A DNA stretch of 7,539 bases from Lachnospiraceae bacterium (GCA_009774375.1 VSNO01000190.1:1-7539), one strand, 5' to 3'. Shown: positions 1 to 6,538, counted from the first letter of the stretch. A program made the numbers and translations. Notes: generated from the letters alone by a model not told the origin.

Positions 1-90
1 TTGGAAGGAAGAGACGGATCAGACGGTACAGGTCGGGATCATAAGGAAAGGTTTTTGTGTTCGGTTTTGAGGGAACAATTTTGTATTTCA
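1..90. other. Unassigned stretch upstream of the tRNA genes
   Basis: No gene can be supported here. Two + strand frames enter from the left edge and close soon: one at TAA 42-44 and one at TGA 68-70. Either could be the last codons of an upstream gene, but the visible peptides (13 and 22 residues) match nothing I recognise. I found no convincing -35/-10 pair for the tRNA genes, so they may be transcribed from outside the window. Confidence 0.3.
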
Positions 91-162
91 GGCTCCATGG
101 TCAAGCGGTTAAGACATCGCCCTTTCACGGCGGTAACACGGGTTCGATTCCCGTTGGAGTCA
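91..162 (+). tRNA. tRNA-Glu (anticodon TTC)
   Basis: A complete 72-nt cloverleaf. The acceptor stem pairs GGCTCCA (91-97) with TGGAGTC (155-161), with one G-U pair, and the discriminator is A162. The anticodon stem encloses the loop CTTTCAC (122-128), giving anticodon TTC at 124-126, which reads GAA and GAG. The T arm is ACGGG, loop TTCGATT, CCCGT (138-154). No CCA is encoded: the bases after A162 are TAG, so the 3' end must be completed by the CCA-adding enzyme. The gene sits 3 nt before a tRNA-Val gene and the two are probably processed from one precursor. Confidence 0.97.
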
Positions 163-165
163 TAG

Positions 166-238
166 GGGATCTTAGCTCAGCTGGGAGAGCATCTGCCTTA
201 CAAGCAGAGGGTCATAGGTTCGAGCCCTATAGGTCCCA
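166..238 (+). tRNA. tRNA-Val (anticodon TAC)
   Basis: A complete 73-nt cloverleaf. The acceptor stem pairs GGGATCT (166-172) with AGGTCCC (231-237), and the discriminator is A238. The anticodon stem TCTGC/GCAGA encloses CTTACAA (197-203), giving anticodon TAC at 199-201. The T arm is ATAGG, TTCGAGC, CCTAT. CCA is not encoded; TAT follows A238. The hairpin 5 nt downstream probably ends the tRNA transcript. Confidence 0.97.
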
Positions 239-243
239 TATGT

Positions 244-280
244 TAAGAGCAATGATATAAAATCATTGCTCTTATTGTTA
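244..280 (+). terminator. Hairpin terminator after the tRNA pair
   Basis: A perfect inverted repeat: AAGAGCAATGAT (245-256), loop ATAAA, ATCATTGCTCTT (262-273), extended by T244-A274 to 13 bp. The following bases ATTGTTA are T-rich but not a clean U tract, so this is a plausible but not textbook intrinsic terminator. Its 3' arm also contains the -35 box proposed for metY. Confidence 0.7.
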
Positions 281-294
281 TATTATGGTATACT
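266..294 (+). promoter_or_regulatory. Predicted sigma-A promoter of metY, extended -10
   Basis: The -35 box is TTGCTC (266-271), followed by a 17-nt spacer and the -10 box TATACT (289-294). The -10 is preceded by TGG, fitting the TGn extended -10 pattern. Transcription would begin near 301, leaving a leader of about 40 nt before the metY start. The -35 box lies in the 3' arm of the tRNA terminator hairpin. This is prediction from sequence only. Confidence 0.65.
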
Positions 295-342
295 ACAGCA
301 GAATAGTTATTAAAGAACAGACAATAAAAAGGAGCTGATCAA

Positions 343-1626
343 ATGAACAACGAGTATTCAATCGAGACGAAATGTATCCAGTCGGGGTGGAAACCAAAGA
401 ATGGCGAACCCCGTGTTTTGCCTATCTACCAATCCACAACATATAAATATGAGACTTCAGATGAAATGGGGAAATTATTTGATCTTGAAGCGGAAGGATA
501 TTTTTACACAAGGCTGCAGAACCCCACGAATGATATGGTCGCTGAGAAGATCTGTGAGCTGGAGGGCGGAGTGGCAGCGATGCTGACATCTTCAGGACAA
601 GCGGCGAATTACTATGCTGTGTTTAATATTTGTGAGGCAGGGGATCATGTTGTACTCTCATCTACAGTATATGGTGGTACATTTAATCTGCTGACTGTGA
701 CTATGAAAAAAATGGGAATCGATTGTACGATCGTAGATCCTGATTCTGATGAAGAAACCTTAAATAAGGCATTTCAGGAAAATACAAAATGCGTTCTGGC
801 AGAGTCGATCGCAAATCCGGCTTTGGTAGTACTTGATTTTGAGAAATTTGCGAAAGCAGCACACATGCATGGAGTCCCACTCATTGTTGATAACACGTTT
901 GCCACACCGATCAATTGCCGGCCATTCGAATATGGCGTTGACATTGTCACACATTCCACGACCAAATATATGGATGGACATGCTATGTGTGTGGGTGGCG
1001 CGATCGTTGATTCGGGTAATTTCGACTGGACGAAGTACGGGGATAAGTTTCATGGATTGACAGCTCCGGATGAATCTTATCATGGAGTAACATATACTGA
1101 AAAATTCGGCAAGAAGGCATATATCACAAAAGCGACAGTGCAGCTTATGAGGGATCTGGGATCCATCCAGTCTCCAATGAATGCTTTTCTGTTGAATATA
1201 GGTCTCGAAACACTTCATTTGAGGGTTCCACGGCACTGTGAGAATGCCCTGAAGGTGGCTGCGTGGCTTGAGCAGAATGATAAGGTTGCATGGGTAAATT
1301 ATCCAGGCTTAAAAGGCAATAAATACTATGAGCTCGCACAGAAATACATGCCCAATGGTACCTGCGGAGTGATCTCCTTTGGCTTAAAAGGCGGAAGGGA
1401 TGTCAGCGTGGATTTTATGGATCATCTGAAACTTGCGGCTATCGTGACGCATGTCGCAGATGCCAGGACATGTGTACTCCACCCGGCAAGCCATACGCAT
1501 CGGCAGATGAATGATGAACAACTGATCGAGGCGGGGGTTCAACCTGATCTGATCAGATTTTCAGTGGGTATAGAAAATGCTGATGACATTATTGCCGATA
1601 TCGAGCAGGCGTTGGCACATATTTGA
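343..1626 (+). CDS. metY: O-acetylhomoserine sulfhydrylase (homocysteine synthase), PLP-dependent
   Basis: A 427-residue cytosolic enzyme of the Cys/Met metabolism PLP family. Its expected reaction joins sulfide and O-acetylhomoserine to give homocysteine and acetate, the direct sulfhydrylation route to methionine; some relatives also use O-acetylserine. Length matches the MetY group. Visible family motifs are YTRLQNPT (55-62; Tyr and Arg contact the PLP phosphate of the partner subunit), the phosphate loop SSGQAA (83-88), DNTFATP (183-189; Asp183 should bind the PLP ring nitrogen) and THSTTKYMDGH (203-213), where Lys208 is the likely Schiff-base lysine. The C-terminal SHTHRQM...RFSVGIEN block binds the substrate carboxylate in relatives. 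ATG 343 follows AAGGAG (329-334) at good spacing. The stop TGA overlaps the next start by one base. The exact acyl-homoserine substrate is inferred from length and overall resemblance, so a cystathionine gamma-synthase or lyase is less likely but not excluded. Confidence 0.93.
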   Translation: MNNEYSIETKCIQSGWKPKNGEPRVLPIYQSTTYKYETSDEMGKLFDLEAEGYFYTRLQNPTNDMVAEKICELEGGVAAMLTSSGQAANYYAVFNICEAGDHVVLSSTVYGGTFNLLTVTMKKMGIDCTIVDPDSDEETLNKAFQENTKCVLAESIANPALVVLDFEKFAKAAHMHGVPLIVDNTFATPINCRPFEYGVDIVTHSTTKYMDGHAMCVGGAIVDSGNFDWTKYGDKFHGLTAPDESYHGVTYTEKFGKKAYITKATVQLMRDLGSIQSPMNAFLLNIGLETLHLRVPRHCENALKVAAWLEQNDKVAWVNYPGLKGNKYYELAQKYMPNGTCGVISFGLKGGRDVSVDFMDHLKLAAIVTHVADARTCVLHPASHTHRQMNDEQLIEAGVQPDLIRFSVGIENADDIIADIEQALAHI

Positions 1627-2426
1627 TGATGAGATTATATAAAATGATGAAAAAAAGAAGCTGGCTGACAGGTTTGTTTTTGCTCATTCTGTCAAGTATC
1701 ACGGTTATTGTGAGAGTATATTATGTGAATCATATGATGTCGGAAGTAAATATCAATGAAGATATTTACAACGCTGCCAAGGTGAGTATAGGATCGGGTG
1801 GTTTATCATCTGTTTTTGCAGACGGTTTTCGGATGCAGTCACTCTATATATGTAATCTGTATTTTGCGTTTCTGATCTTTGGAAATTTTACAGTGGCTGG
1901 GGTTTACCTGAATATGCTTTACCAGCTTCTGACTATCGTGTTCGTGTATATGCTGATCAGAAATGTGGCAAACTGCTATGTGGGATTTCTGGGAAGTCTG
2001 ATTTTGTCGATCCTTCCGATATACGTCAATACGCTGTCAGATGTGACGATCCAAAACATGCTCATCTGTATGGCGGCTCTGGTGGGTGCTGTTGTCATTT
2101 CGGCGGTTCATTGGATCGTGCGCAGAAGTGCTGTGAAAAAAGATATTTCTGCGAAAACGGATATGGACTCGGAAGCGCGGAATGAAGAGATCAAAAGCGG
2201 TGCGGATACAAGTGAAACAGCCAATGCAGATCTGATACTGGATACTTCCCTTAAGGAGATCCGGTACGATGATCTGGAGGACAACAAGGTTCAATATATC
2301 GAAAATCCGCTTCCAGTGCCCAGGCGGAGAGAGCACAAGGAGATGGATTATGCATTTGAACCGGCAGGAAACGACGATTATGACTTGAAAGATCTGACAG
2401 ACAAGGATTTTTATGATATTGAATAA
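1626..2426 (+). CDS. Unrecognised multi-pass membrane protein with acidic C-terminal tail; GT-C-like N-terminal half
   Basis: A 266-residue protein I cannot assign to a named family. Hydrophobic segments lie at about residues 14-34, 73-87, 89-112, 115-137 and 143-166. They are followed by a roughly 100-residue hydrophilic tail with an acidic end (DDYDLKD...DFYDIE). The order of TM1, a loop with Glu45-Asp46, paired segments 2 and 3 and a Pro131-containing segment recalls the start of family-39 (GT-C) glycosyltransferases. Those are normally much longer, so this looks like a shortened relative, and catalytic activity is doubtful. The tail motif YIENPLPVPRR (224-234) is distinctive. ATG 1626 was chosen because it overlaps the metY stop as TGATG, implying translational coupling; no strong ribosome binding site is visible. 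TTG 1623 and the ATGs at 1629, 1644 and 1647 are alternatives. The gene is probably cotranscribed with metY and ends before a strong terminator. Confidence 0.8.
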   Translation: MMRLYKMMKKRSWLTGLFLLILSSITVIVRVYYVNHMMSEVNINEDIYNAAKVSIGSGGLSSVFADGFRMQSLYICNLYFAFLIFGNFTVAGVYLNMLYQLLTIVFVYMLIRNVANCYVGFLGSLILSILPIYVNTLSDVTIQNMLICMAALVGAVVISAVHWIVRRSAVKKDISAKTDMDSEARNEEIKSGADTSETANADLILDTSLKEIRYDDLEDNKVQYIENPLPVPRRREHKEMDYAFEPAGNDDYDLKDLTDKDFYDIE

Positions 2427-2450
2427 AAGGATTCGCTATGTGCGCATACT

Positions 2451-2478
2451 AAAAAGGACTCGTAAAGAGTCCTTTTTT
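2451..2478 (+). terminator. Strong intrinsic terminator of the metY operon
   Basis: Stem GGACTC (2456-2461), loop GTAAA and GAGTCC (2467-2472), flanked by AAAAA on the left and TTTTTT on the right so that the stem can extend by A-U pairs. It starts 24 nt after the stop codon of the membrane protein gene. The A tract on the left could let it work on the other strand too, but no opposing gene is present. Confidence 0.93.
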
Positions 2479-2482
2479 ATGC

Positions 2483-2537
2483 ACACGGGCACCCAGAGGA
2501 AGATTGTCAGCATACGCTGACGGGTGCCCGGCGCACG
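2483..2537 (+). repeat. 55-bp structured repeat, copy 1
   Basis: This 55-bp block is identical at 54 of 55 positions to 2572-2626. It folds as a nested hairpin. The outer stem is CGGGCACCC (2486-2494) with GGGTGCCCG (2522-2530). The inner stem is GTCAGC (2506-2511), loop ATAC and GCTGAC (2516-2521). The two stems are contiguous on the 3' side, and an 11-nt purine-rich bulge (2495-2505) lies on the 5' side. It begins 4 nt after the terminator T tract. There is no T run after the stem, so it does not look like a terminator. Confidence 0.9.
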
Positions 2538-2566
2538 AGTAGGGGAAGAGGGCTCTTTCCTACTCG
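2536..2566 (+). repeat. Spacer hairpin between the two repeat copies
   Basis: The inverted repeat CGAGTAGG (2536-2543) and CCTACTCG (2559-2566) is perfect over 8 bp. It can extend inward through partly paired purine/pyrimidine tracts (GGAAGAG against CTCTTT). Its first two bases are the last two of repeat copy 1, so the hairpin belongs to the repeat unit rather than standing apart from it. No U tract follows. Function is unknown. Confidence 0.75.
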
Positions 2567-2571
2567 ATTGT

Positions 2572-2626
2572 ACACGGGCATCCAGAGGAAGATTGTCAGC
2601 ATACGCTGACGGGTGCCCGGCGCACG
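2572..2626 (+). repeat. 55-bp structured repeat, copy 2
   Basis: The second copy lies exactly 89 bp after the first in the same orientation. The only difference is C2492 in copy 1 against T2581 here. It falls in the outer stem, where T2581 faces G2613 and still forms a G-U pair in + strand RNA. The copy ends 50 bp before the tepA start chosen here. Beyond 2626 the sequence no longer matches the spacer after copy 1, so the array is about 1.6 units of an 89-bp period. Confidence 0.9.
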
Positions 2627-2675
2627 GGTCACGCGGCGAGTTTTATTGGATCAGGATGACAAGGAGATATGTGTG

Positions 2676-3386
2676 ATGAGTACTGAAAATGCAGAAAACA
2701 GCAAAAAAAATGAGGAGATCGAAAATAAGAAATACAAAGATGAAAAGATAGAGAAAGAAAGTCAGGTGACGCTGGATGAAAATAACAGCAATCATCGGAT
2801 CCATCTGATCACGATCATTGGGGAGATTGAAGGGCATGAAAATGCTGGAAACCAGTCTAAGGTGACAAAATACGAGCTGCTCCTTCCACAGCTTGCTTCT
2901 ATCGAGGACAGCGATGAGATCGATGGTGTGCTGCTGCTTCTGAACACCATGGGAGGAGATGTCGAGGCAGGGCTGGCGATCGCAGAGATGGTGGCTTCTC
3001 TCAGCAAACCTACAGTTTCGCTGGTTCTGGGAGGCAGTCACAGTATCGGGGTTCCGATAGCGGTGAGTACGGACTATTCGTTTATCGTTCCCACTGGCAC
3101 AATGGTGGTGCATCCGGTGCGGATGAATGGCATGGTGATCGGGGTGCCTCAGACATTTAATTATTTCAGGGAGGTACAGAACCGGATAACCGGATTTGTT
3201 TGTTCACACTGCAATATATCGAAGAGCCGGTATGAAGAGCTGATGATGGAGACGGAAGTGCTCACCAAGGATGTGGGAAGTGTACTGGAAGGCGAGGAGG
3301 CAGTGAGGGAAGGGATCATTTGTGAGATCGGCGGTATATCCCAAGCTGTAGCCAAGCTACATGAGTTGATCGGAGCCGGAAGATAA
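2676..3386 (+). CDS. tepA: TepA-like ClpP-fold serine protease
   Basis: A 236-residue member of the ClpP/crotonase-fold family, closest by pattern to TepA (translocation-enhancing protein) of Bacillus. A charged Lys/Glu-rich N-terminal segment (about 1-40) precedes the ClpP-like core. The apparent catalytic triad is intact: Ser123 in GGSHSIGVP, His146 in VVHPVR and Asp199 in TKDVGS. LLNTMGGDVEAGLAIAE (88-104) matches the oxyanion-side glycine motif, with TMGG where classical ClpP has SPGG. No signal peptide or membrane segment is seen. ATG 2676 was chosen because AAGGAGA (2661-2667) lies 8 nt upstream; the frame stays open to GTG 2613, but that lies inside repeat copy 2. B. subtilis likewise has tepA directly before spoIIIE. 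Whether it pairs with a Clp ATPase or acts alone on membrane or secreted substrates cannot be read from sequence. No convincing promoter is visible between 2479 and 2675. Confidence 0.88.
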   Translation: MSTENAENSKKNEEIENKKYKDEKIEKESQVTLDENNSNHRIHLITIIGEIEGHENAGNQSKVTKYELLLPQLASIEDSDEIDGVLLLLNTMGGDVEAGLAIAEMVASLSKPTVSLVLGGSHSIGVPIAVSTDYSFIVPTGTMVVHPVRMNGMVIGVPQTFNYFREVQNRITGFVCSHCNISKSRYEELMMETEVLTKDVGSVLEGEEAVREGIICEIGGISQAVAKLHELIGAGR

Positions 3387-3471
3387 ATTGGTAAAAATGC
3401 AGATTTTGGCAGTGCACAGAAAGGCAGTTCTGAACAGATGTACTAGAAGTGCAAAAAATGTGAAATAAATT

Positions 3472-3500
3472 ATGACAAGTTCTGAAAAAAGTGCTATAAT
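3472..3500 (+). promoter_or_regulatory. Predicted sigma-A promoter of ftsK, consensus extended -10
   Basis: The -35 box is ATGACA (3472-3477, five of six to consensus), followed by a 17-nt spacer and a perfect -10 TATAAT (3495-3500) preceded by TGC, a TGn extended -10. Transcription should start near 3507, giving a short leader of about 27 nt that contains the ribosome binding site. No terminator separates tepA from this promoter, so ftsK may also receive read-through from tepA. Confidence 0.88.
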
Positions 3501-3533
3501 ATCATGTAAAACTCGTTTAGGGGGAGGAGTATT

Positions 3534-6533
3534 ATGGCATCTGCATCAGGAAATAGTACATCGAGGAGCAGAACAAATACAAAAAGCAGTACCAGGAAAA
3601 ACACGTCCAAAGGAACAAGGAAGACTTCATCGAATCCGCGGGGGAAAAAAGCGCCGGCAAAGTCATCCAGACAGAATGTGGATATCGCAGTGAAAAGTGA
3701 GGTCATGCTCATCGTCATCTTTGCAGCTGCGATCTTCATGTTTTTATGTATCATAGGGGTGATCCATGGTGCGGCCGCTACCGGGATCAGCAATGTCATG
3801 TTTGGATTATTTGGCCTGCTGGCTTACCTGATCCCGATCATCATCTTTTTTGGATCTGCTTTTGGGATCTCCAATAAGGGAAATACGGTTGCGGTCGTGA
3901 AAATGGTCAGCAGCGTGATACTGATCTTTTTATTGGGCATCCTTGCTTACATGCTGTTGAAACAGGAGACGATGCTCACAGGGGATTCCCTGGTCAGGGA
4001 GCTGTATGATACATCTGTAGAGCATCGTGCGGGGGGCGGCGTACTTTTTGGCGCGATAGCACATGGGATGTATGAACTCATCGGATTTGGCGGAACGCTC
4101 TTTGTTGCAGTAGTGCTCGGGATCATCTGTATTGTGTTCATCACGGAAAAGAGCTTTTTGTCCGGGGTGAAAAAGGGAAGTGCCTATCTGTATGAGTCCG
4201 CGAAAGAGGATGCAGCCAGGATGAGGGAATACAGGGAAAGCCTGCGCGAAGAGTATGAAGATGAGGAGTATGATGAATATGATGAATATGATGAATATGA
4301 TGAATATGAGCAGACCGAAGAGCTGGCATATGAGGAAAGAGTGCGCCAGAGACGTCCAAAGCGCGTAAAAAATACAGAGCGGGAAAAAGTCCAGCAGCCC
4401 CGGGAAAATGTCAGAAGGATGGACAAAAGGGCAAGGGGAGTGATGTCAAGCTCCGCGATAACCTTCAAGCCGGAAAGATCACAGGATATTCATGAGATCG
4501 TCCTGCTGGATGAGGAGATGGATCAGGCGGATACAGACGCATTTGAGGAGATCAAAGCAAAACCCTGCGAGGCGGTGTATCCCGGGGCGGCAGATACGAA
4601 CGGACAATATGACGAAGAGAACTATAGCGACGGTCAATATGACGAAACGGCAAATGGTGAAGGTATCGTTTCCTATGAAAATGCTTCGGAGGATCCTTAT
4701 GGAGAAATGACATTTGACGAGATGACAGATCTCGGCGCGGCAGATCAAGAGCTGGCAGCTGGCAGTATGCCGGAAGAAGCGCTGACAGGTAATGAGCTGT
4801 TTGAGGACGAAGCTGCCGGCGGCGAAGTGATGAATGATTATTTTGCTGATAATCCGGGTGTCTCGGCAAGACAGTCTTTCTGGGATGGATTTGAAGCAGC
4901 GGAGTATGATTCCGATGCGATCAACAGCATGCCGGAACCGATGACGGAGGATACCGTAGTCTCCAGACCTGCGAAAGCGGATAAAGCGGAGATCATGCAG
5001 GAAGAAATGAAGATACAGGAACATGTGGAAAAGGTTGAGGAGGAGGCCGTGAAACCGTACATGTTTCCACCGCTGGATCTGCTCAGGAAGGGCGACGGGA
5101 GAAAGGGTGATACAGCGAATCAATTGAAGGAGACAGCGTTGCACCTGCAGCAGACGCTGCAGACCTTCGGAGTCAGAGTGACGATCACGGATATCAGTCA
5201 GGGACCTTCCGTGACAAGATATGAAATGCAACCGGAACAGGGGGTAAAAGTCAGCAAGATCGTGGGACTGACAGATGATATCAAATTGAATCTGGCGGCA
5301 ACGGATATCAGGATCGAGGCACCTATACCTGGAAAAGCTGCAGTCGGTATCGAAGTTCCAAACAAGGAGACAAGTGCCGTGGCACTCAGAGATTTACTGG
5401 AGTCGGATACTTTTCAGAAGTTTTCGTCAAATCTTGCATTTGCAGTCGGAAAGGATATTGCGGGGCAGGTCGTGGTCACGGATATTGCGAAGATGCCCCA
5501 TGTGCTAATCGCAGGCGCTACAGGCTCGGGTAAGTCGGTCTGTATCAATACGATCATTATGAGTATTTTATACAAGGCGAATCCGGCGGATGTGAAACTG
5601 ATCATGATCGATCCGAAGGTGGTTGAACTTAGTGTGTACAACGGTATTCCGCACTTGATGATTCCGGTCGTCACAGATCCTAAGAAAGCCTCTGCCGCGT
5701 TGAACTGGGGCGTGACGGAGATGAATGACCGTTATAAAAAGTTCGCGGATCTGAATGTTCGTGACCTGAAAGGATACAATAAAGCGGCGGAGATGGGAAA
5801 AACGACGCCGGACGGAGAGCCGGTTCAAAAGCTGCCGCAGATCGTGATCATCGTGGACGAGCTGGCGGATCTGATGATGGTGGCATCAGGCGAGGTGGAG
5901 GAAAGTATCTGTCGTCTGGCGCAGCTGGCAAGGGCGTGCGGAATCCATCTGGTGATCGCTACACAGCGTCCGTCGGTCGATGTCATCACAGGTCTGATCA
6001 AGGCAAATATGCCGAGCAGGATCGCGTTCAGCGTATCAAGCGGTACGGATTCCCGCACGATCCTCGATATGAATGGCGCGGAAAAACTCCTGGGAAAAGG
6101 CGATATGCTCTTTTATCCACAAGGATATACGAAACCAGCCCGCGTGCAGGGCGCTTTTGTGTCTGATTCCGAGGTGTCCGATGTGGTCGACTTCCTGAAG
6201 AACCAGATGCTTGGCAATACTACATACAACAGTGACATTGAGGAGAGGATCAAGACGATGCAGTCTTCTTCCGGGGCATCGGGCAGTCCGGGCTCCGGCG
6301 GCGGAAATGATACAGACGCTTACTTTGCGGAGGCAGCAAAGTTTGTGATCGAGAAGGATAAGGCATCGATCGGGATGCTCCAACGTGTGTTCAAGATCGG
6401 CTTTAACCGCGCTGCGCGCATTGTAGACCAGCTCGAGGATGCAGGGGTCGTCGGCGCAGAGGAGGGGACGAAACCCCGCCGTATCTTAATGAGCATGGAG
6501 CAGTTTGAAAATTATATGGAAGAACACCTATAA
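3534..6533 (+). CDS. ftsK: FtsK/SpoIIIE-family septal DNA translocase
   Basis: A 999-residue membrane-anchored ATPase that pumps chromosomal DNA through the closing septum. Residues 1-54 form a basic Ser/Thr/Lys/Arg-rich tail. About four membrane segments follow (57-77, 88-110, 119-141, 185-204). A long acidic linker (about 210-505) holds four perfect DEY repeats (247-258). The motor begins near KPYMFPPLDLL (507). Walker A is GATGSGKS (661-668) and Walker B is IVIIVDE (770-776). QRPSVDVITG and GTDSRTILDM are family signatures. The gamma winged-helix domain (about 928-990), which reads skewed DNA motifs, includes GFNRAARIVDQLEDAG and follows a Ser/Gly-rich hinge. ATG 3534 follows GGGGAGGAG (3521-3529). 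The protein is longer than B. subtilis SpoIIIE (787 residues), mostly through the linker. Sequence alone does not separate a vegetative role from a sporulation role. No terminator is evident after the stop. Confidence 0.97.
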   Translation: MASASGNSTSRSRTNTKSSTRKNTSKGTRKTSSNPRGKKAPAKSSRQNVDIAVKSEVMLIVIFAAAIFMFLCIIGVIHGAAATGISNVMFGLFGLLAYLIPIIIFFGSAFGISNKGNTVAVVKMVSSVILIFLLGILAYMLLKQETMLTGDSLVRELYDTSVEHRAGGGVLFGAIAHGMYELIGFGGTLFVAVVLGIICIVFITEKSFLSGVKKGSAYLYESAKEDAARMREYRESLREEYEDEEYDEYDEYDEYDEYEQTEELAYEERVRQRRPKRVKNTEREKVQQPRENVRRMDKRARGVMSSSAITFKPERSQDIHEIVLLDEEMDQADTDAFEEIKAKPCEAVYPGAADTNGQYDEENYSDGQYDETANGEGIVSYENASEDPYGEMTFDEMTDLGAADQELAAGSMPEEALTGNELFEDEAAGGEVMNDYFADNPGVSARQSFWDGFEAAEYDSDAINSMPEPMTEDTVVSRPAKADKAEIMQEEMKIQEHVEKVEEEAVKPYMFPPLDLLRKGDGRKGDTANQLKETALHLQQTLQTFGVRVTITDISQGPSVTRYEMQPEQGVKVSKIVGLTDDIKLNLAATDIRIEAPIPGKAAVGIEVPNKETSAVALRDLLESDTFQKFSSNLAFAVGKDIAGQVVVTDIAKMPHVLIAGATGSGKSVCINTIIMSILYKANPADVKLIMIDPKVVELSVYNGIPHLMIPVVTDPKKASAALNWGVTEMNDRYKKFADLNVRDLKGYNKAAEMGKTTPDGEPVQKLPQIVIIVDELADLMMVASGEVEESICRLAQLARACGIHLVIATQRPSVDVITGLIKANMPSRIAFSVSSGTDSRTILDMNGAEKLLGKGDMLFYPQGYTKPARVQGAFVSDSEVSDVVDFLKNQMLGNTTYNSDIEERIKTMQSSSGASGSPGSGGGNDTDAYFAEAAKFVIEKDKASIGMLQRVFKIGFNRAARIVDQLEDAGVVGAEEGTKPRRILMSMEQFENYMEEHL
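4272..4307 (+). repeat. In-frame 9-bp minisatellite in the ftsK linker
   Basis: Four perfect tandem copies of GATGAATAT encode Asp-Glu-Tyr four times (residues 247-258). Similar Glu/Asp/Tyr codons just upstream (GAGTATGAAGATGAGGAG, 4251-4268) look like diverged units. The unit length is a multiple of three, so gain or loss of copies would keep the frame. The tract lies in the disordered linker, where length change should be tolerated. Confidence 0.95.
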
Positions 6534-6538
6534 TTTAA

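Noticed and set aside
57..260. A 67-codon open frame running across both tRNA genes
   Set aside because: It reads straight through two complete cloverleaf tRNAs and into the terminator hairpin, with no ribosome binding site.
2479..2640. CRISPR array or mobile-element ends
   Set aside because: There are only two repeat copies, with a self-complementary 34-bp interval instead of unique spacers. No cas genes, transposase or target-site duplication are visible.
2613..2675. Upstream extension of tepA to GTG 2613
   Set aside because: The added 21 codons lie in and just after repeat copy 2, give no ClpP-like sequence and lack a ribosome binding site, whereas ATG 2676 has AAGGAGA at good spacing.
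3307..3314. GGGAAGGG, matching the E. coli KOPS consensus
   Set aside because: A single short match in purine-rich coding DNA, and the motif is not known to guide clostridial FtsK; skew statistics over the whole chromosome would be needed.
3394..3407. AAAAT/ATTTT hairpin after tepA as a terminator
   Set aside because: Five A-T pairs without GC content or a clear U tract are too weak to call.
3432..3443. GAAC-4-GTAC, resembling a Gram-positive LexA box upstream of ftsK
   Set aside because: It misses the consensus GAAC-4-GTTC and flanking bases, and lies about 30 bp upstream of the -35 box rather than over the promoter.
4141..5231. Long minus-strand open frames inside ftsK
   Set aside because: They are antisense shadows of a codon-biased gene. 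The translations are His/Ser/Tyr-rich low-complexity strings with no domain, and ftsK motifs continue on the + strand.
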